From: an uncultured Pseudomonadota bacterium
GTDB lineage: Bacteria; Pseudomonadota; Gammaproteobacteria; Ga0077536
Assembly (NCBI GenBank): GCA_902597385.1
Contig: CACJXQ010000004.1
Coordinates: 1-64,000, forward strand
Length of the DNA: 64,000 bases
Reading direction: 5' to 3'
Numbering within the stretch: position 1 is the stretch's first letter; each line of letters begins with the position of its first letter. A model generated the notes under the pieces. The model did no database searches and was not told where the DNA came from. It worked only from the letters and a program-made list of their open reading frames with translations. Below, one piece after another: positions 60,409 to 64,000 of this stretch. A program made the position numbers and the translations under genes.

Positions 60409-61056
60409 TTAAAGATGTCTTTTGTGAGCTTTAATTATTGATAGTCTAATAGTTTCAGCAGATTGTGCCCCTGAAAAAAGATAGTGTCCATTATAGAGAA
60501 AGGCTGGCACCCCCATTATGCCCAGATTGCTTGCTTGTTCTTCAAGCGCTTCTACCCGAGAGTTCAGTTCAGGGTCAACAAGAATGTTTTCTGCTTCTGA
60601 TCGCTGAAATCCCGACTTTGCTGCGATATCGAGTAGGTTATTCGCCTCGCCAATATCAACCCCTAAAATAAAGTACGCCTCGAATAATTTGCTCACAATG
60701 AGATTTTGTAACTTCGGGCTGTTCGCAGAGAGGATTAACTTGTGGGCATCTCGTGTGTTAGGTACTTTTTTAATGGCTTCGAGGTTGAGTTCCAATTCGT
60801 CAGCCTCGGCGTTTATGAGAATCTGCCTATAAATCTTTTTTGCTGAGGACGTTGAGCCAAATTTAATCCTTAAATAGTCAGCGCGGTCCATTCCTATTTT
60901 TGGCAAAGAAGGATTAAGTTCGAAGGGGTTCCACTCCACTCGTAGGCTTATTTCTGGTTCGATTTCTTTTAAAGCCACACCCAGTCGAGCTTTTCCAATG
61001 TAACACCAGGGGCAAATTGGATCTGAAACCACGGTCAATGTTGCCTCTCTGGACAT
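60409..61056 (-). CDS. DsbA-family (FrnE-like) oxidoreductase
   Basis: VVSDPICPWCYIGKARL (CPWC), VEWNPFELNPSLPKIG, GVPAFLYNGHYLFSGAQS. Confidence 0.93.
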   Translation of the reverse strand: MSREATLTVVSDPICPWCYIGKARLGVALKEIEPEISLRVEWNPFELNPSLPKIGMDRADYLRIKFGSTSSAKKIYRQILINAEADELELNLEAIKKVPNTRDAHKLILSANSPKLQNLIVSKLFEAYFILGVDIGEANNLLDIAAKSGFQRSEAENILVDPELNSRVEALEEQASNLGIMGVPAFLYNGHYLFSGAQSAETIRLSIIKAHKRHL

Positions 61057-61172
61057 TTTTTAACTCCTAATTATTCCTGTTTGAGTGTAGTTTAGAAAGG
61101 TAATAGTTTACCAAGATAGTGATATAGAACATACTCTATTTTTGTTTTGCAAATTTAATTAAAGAATAATTG

Positions 61173-61895
61173 ATGAAGATAAAAATTGGCCTCCTTCTCT
61201 GTGATCATGTGCCTGAGGGGCTCCTAGCTAGTTTTGGGGACTACCCCGAAATGTACCAGAAAGCATTTAATGGTCTGGGGTTTCAAATTAGCTGGATAGT
61301 ATACGATGCCTGTAAAACTGAGTTGCCAAACACTACGGGAGAAGTGGATGGGTTTATAATCAGCGGGAGCAGGTTCTCTGTCAACGATAACGAGAAATGG
61401 ATAACTAGCTTGATTAGCTTCGTGAGGTGGTTAAATCAAGAGATGATTCCCACAGTTGGAATATGCTTTGGACACCAGCTTATTGCCAAAGCTCTCGGTG
61501 GCGTTGTAGAAAAGTCAGGTACTGGATGGGGAGTAGGCTGTAAGGCATTTTTGGTTGACGGCAAAAGAGACTGGATGAAGGGAAGTAAAGAAGAGCTTGT
61601 TGTCCCAGCCTTTCACCAGGAACAAATCACTCGTCTGCCAATTGGAGGGAGGTTGATTGGCAGTGCCGATTATTGCACTAATTTCTTGATGGAGTGCAAT
61701 GATCAGATGTTAGGGATACAAGGCCATCCAGAATTTAGGAAAGAATATATATCCGCTTTGCTGGGGGAAAGGCTTGCGGTACTGTCCGAGGTGGTCTCTT
61801 CCGAGGCCGAAAAGTCGCTCAAATTGAGCGAAGACAATACCCTTATAAAATCTTGGATTCTTGATTTTATAAGAATACGTGCTCAACTTCTTTAA
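61173..61895 (+). CDS. Type 1 glutamine amidotransferase (GMP-synthase-like class I GATase)
   Basis: DGFIISGSRFSVND, nucleophile motif VGICFGHQLIAKALGG, GIQGHPEFRKEY; ATG 61173 after alternative TTG. Confidence 0.93.
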   Translation: MKIKIGLLLCDHVPEGLLASFGDYPEMYQKAFNGLGFQISWIVYDACKTELPNTTGEVDGFIISGSRFSVNDNEKWITSLISFVRWLNQEMIPTVGICFGHQLIAKALGGVVEKSGTGWGVGCKAFLVDGKRDWMKGSKEELVVPAFHQEQITRLPIGGRLIGSADYCTNFLMECNDQMLGIQGHPEFRKEYISALLGERLAVLSEVVSSEAEKSLKLSEDNTLIKSWILDFIRIRAQLL

Positions 61896-61898
61896 TGT

Positions 61899-62966
61899 CT
61901 AAAAATGCGGCATAATTTCTGCCGCTACTTGGTCTACAACCTCACGCGTAGGTCTTATCGGTTGAATCGCCACCTGATCTACGCCCGCCTCACGCATCTG
62001 CTTTATCATTTCCAAAACCTCACTTTTAGTTCCCGTAAGAGTCGTGGCTTGAATAATTTTCTTTGTCATCAACGCTTCATGTTCATCTCTGAGATGCTGT
62101 AAATAACCGGAATAAAGCTTTAGATGTCGTGTTTCAACGGGTTCATTAGGCTCTTTGTAAACCCCGGTGAATCCCACCAGTTCCTCTCGTAATTCTTCTG
62201 GGAGTAGATCTGGGTTTTGATGGCACGACAGTGCGAAAATATTGCTGCTCGATGCGACCATTGGTCCGACTGCTTCTCTCACTTCTCTAGTTTCAATATC
62301 GTTACTTGTTGAGGTTAGATAAAAAGCTGTCATCGACAGCACATAAACGTCTTCTGGGTTTTTACCAGCTTCTTCAGCACCTTGCCGTACATTATCGACC
62401 ATCCATTTGACCAGAGTAGGATGAACTGCGCCAAATAGAATTACACCGTCGGCTATTCTTCCAGCCATTCTAGCGACCTTTGGACCGCTGGCCGCGATAT
62501 AAATTGGTATTTCATCCTTGATATTGTAGTAATTAAGATCAGGATTTAGAAATTTAATTTTACGGTGTCGGTTACCCTCGGAATAGTCTACTATTCCCCC
62601 ATTAAATAATCCTTTACAGACTCTAATATGGTCTTCTAATTCAGCAACCTTAGCCGCGGGCATTCCCATGGTCCTTCTAGTGGTATTACCGGTTCCGATC
62701 CCCATAACTACTCTACCTGGCGCGAGAGAGTTAATGGTGGCCATTCCACAGGCAGAGAGTGGCGCAATTCGAGATTTCGGGTTAGTCACTCCAGGCCCTA
62801 GAATGATTTTATCTGTTCTGTCAGCACAGAGCGCCAAGGACGCATATACTTCACTCCCAAGCATTTGCGAATCATAAAGCCAAGCATGCGAAAACCCTTT
62901 ATCCTCGGCGTACTTCACATCACCATGAATATGTACATCCCCCATAAATACAAATCCAAAATCCAT
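61899..62966 (-). CDS. LLM-class (F420-dependent Mer-like) oxidoreductase
   Basis: DFGFVFMGDVHIHGDVKYAEDKGFSHAWLYDSQML, ILGPGVTNPKSRIAPLSACGMATINSLAPGRVVMGIGTGNTTRRTMG. Confidence 0.92.
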   Translation of the reverse strand: MDFGFVFMGDVHIHGDVKYAEDKGFSHAWLYDSQMLGSEVYASLALCADRTDKIILGPGVTNPKSRIAPLSACGMATINSLAPGRVVMGIGTGNTTRRTMGMPAAKVAELEDHIRVCKGLFNGGIVDYSEGNRHRKIKFLNPDLNYYNIKDEIPIYIAASGPKVARMAGRIADGVILFGAVHPTLVKWMVDNVRQGAEEAGKNPEDVYVLSMTAFYLTSTSNDIETREVREAVGPMVASSSNIFALSCHQNPDLLPEELREELVGFTGVYKEPNEPVETRHLKLYSGYLQHLRDEHEALMTKKIIQATTLTGTKSEVLEMIKQMREAGVDQVAIQPIRPTREVVDQVAAEIMPHF

Positions 62967-63038
62967 AAGTTCTCTCCGTGTAGTTAGTTCTGATTGCTCG
63001 GCTAGAATAATACCTTAAACATTCGGCTAAACCGAGGC

Positions 63039-63704
63039 TTAGGTTGTTAATTGTTGTGTTATCCAACTGCCTATATCGATTAGTTCTTCGGCAATGACAT
63101 TATGGCCAGTCGGGTAAGTTTTGTATTCTACCTCATATCCCATTCCCATGAGGTTGCGATAAGCCCTGTCTCCCATCGATTCGAGAACCATCTCATCTTC
63201 TCTTCCATGGCAGATCAAAACAGGGATTTCCGTATTACTAGCATGCGGCTTAATAGTTTCCGAAGTGGGGAAATAACTAGATATGCTTATCAGTCCGCAA
63301 AGCTTCTTTGGATAGGTTAAGGCAGTCTCAATGGCTACGACTCCGCCTTGTGAGAAACCAGCGATAATGATTTTTTCTGTCGGCACGCCTTTGTCTTCAG
63401 CGTCATTGATAAGCGTTTTAATTCTTGATGCGGACTCTCGTATTCCGTTCTCATCAATCTTCGCATCCCGATCGAGTGCGTATATGTCATACCACGCTGG
63501 CATCACGAAATTATTATTGATTGTCACGGGTATAGAGGGCGCATGTGGGAAGATGTACCATATCGACAAAGAGGGCTCGATTTTTAAAAAAGGAACGACT
63601 GACTCAAAGTCATGTCCGTTCGCTCCTAGTCCGTGTAGCCAGATGACACAGCCCTTTGGAGGGGTTTCTGGAAAGATTTCGACGCAGCCTTTTGATTCCA
63701 TCAT
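63039..63704 (-). CDS. Carboxylesterase/phospholipase (acyl-protein thioesterase-like) alpha/beta hydrolase
   Basis: KGCVIWLHGLGANGHDFESVVPFL, nucleophile AGFSQGGVVAIETALTYPKKLCGLISISSYFP, PVLICHGREDEMV. Confidence 0.95.
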   Translation of the reverse strand: MMESKGCVEIFPETPPKGCVIWLHGLGANGHDFESVVPFLKIEPSLSIWYIFPHAPSIPVTINNNFVMPAWYDIYALDRDAKIDENGIRESASRIKTLINDAEDKGVPTEKIIIAGFSQGGVVAIETALTYPKKLCGLISISSYFPTSETIKPHASNTEIPVLICHGREDEMVLESMGDRAYRNLMGMGYEVEYKTYPTGHNVIAEELIDIGSWITQQLTT

Positions 63705-63861
63705 AATTCTCTGGGTAAATGTGAAGGTTTAGCTTACCATTGGGTTGTTGTGAGGATAGCTTAAATGAGGGTTCTTGGGTATCTGATTTATATTTTTCGA
63801 GATTGTGTTTGCAAAAATCCTCGAGGTTCTGCTTGGACGAGAGGGTCATAAGGAGGTTATT

Positions 63862-64000
63862 TTGAATTTTGATAAAAAAGTAAGTCTTATAACGGGGGCA
63901 GGCTCAGGTATCGGTCGCCAGCTGGCAATAGAGTTGGAGAAGCTCGGCTCGATAGTTGTTCTGTCGGATGTGAATGAAAGTGGGCTCGAGGAGACTGCGA
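63862..64000 (+). CDS. Short-chain dehydrogenase/reductase, N-terminal part (truncated by window end)
   Basis: AGGAGG SD at 63851, TTG start, MNFDKKVSLITGAGSGIGRQLAIELEKLGSIVVLSDVNESGLEETA; open to the window edge (not in supplied ORF track). Confidence 0.88.
   Translation, partial: MNFDKKVSLITGAGSGIGRQLAIELEKLGSIVVLSDVNESGLEETA

Noticed and set aside
63331-63732. Plus-strand 133-aa ORF opposite the carboxylesterase
   Set aside because: The minus-strand esterase has GFSQGG and HGLGAN motifs; the plus ORF is a shadow
63610-63849. Minus-strand 79-aa ORF in the divergent region between the esterase and the truncated SDR
   Set aside because: 3' third overlaps the esterase N-terminus in another frame and the rest is divergent promoter space; no domain recognised, so not called, though a short leader peptide cannot be excluded

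Overview
This 64 kb window is gene-dense bacterial chromosome, probably from a compact, AT-leaning marine-type proteobacterium (taxonomy is inference). It holds about 60 intact CDSs plus two truncated at the edges. I saw no rRNA, tRNA, IS element, prophage, CRISPR array or recognisable defence system. Housekeeping and envelope genes are interspersed: two response-regulator/histidine-kinase pairs, htpX, an hsp20, pntAB, folD, thiC behind a clear TPP riboswitch, a cysteine synthase, a Deg/HtrA protease and a SurE-like nucleotidase. The rest is mostly a catabolic repertoire: hydantoinase/oxoprolinase A and B subunits, a PVADH-like cytochrome-c/PQQ quinoprotein, acyl-CoA synthetases, class I-type and class III CoA-transferases, thiolase, acyl-CoA dehydrogenase, Rieske oxygenase, TauD-like dioxygenase, many alpha/beta hydrolases, metallo-beta-lactamase-fold hydrolases, SDRs and five luciferase-like (LLM) oxidoreductases. 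The best candidates for undescribed biology are (i) an 8-gene plus-strand operon that embeds folD with two class III CoA-transferases, an acyl-CoA dehydrogenase, an LLM enzyme, a small SCP2-like protein and a hydrolase; (ii) an 8-gene minus-strand operon built around a cytochrome-c/PQQ dehydrogenase; and (iii) a hyuA-hyuB-FAD oxidase operon divergent from a methyltransferase plus small unknown protein. Substrates cannot be determined from sequence alone. No radically novel system is evident by reading, and functional claims about these operons are inference.
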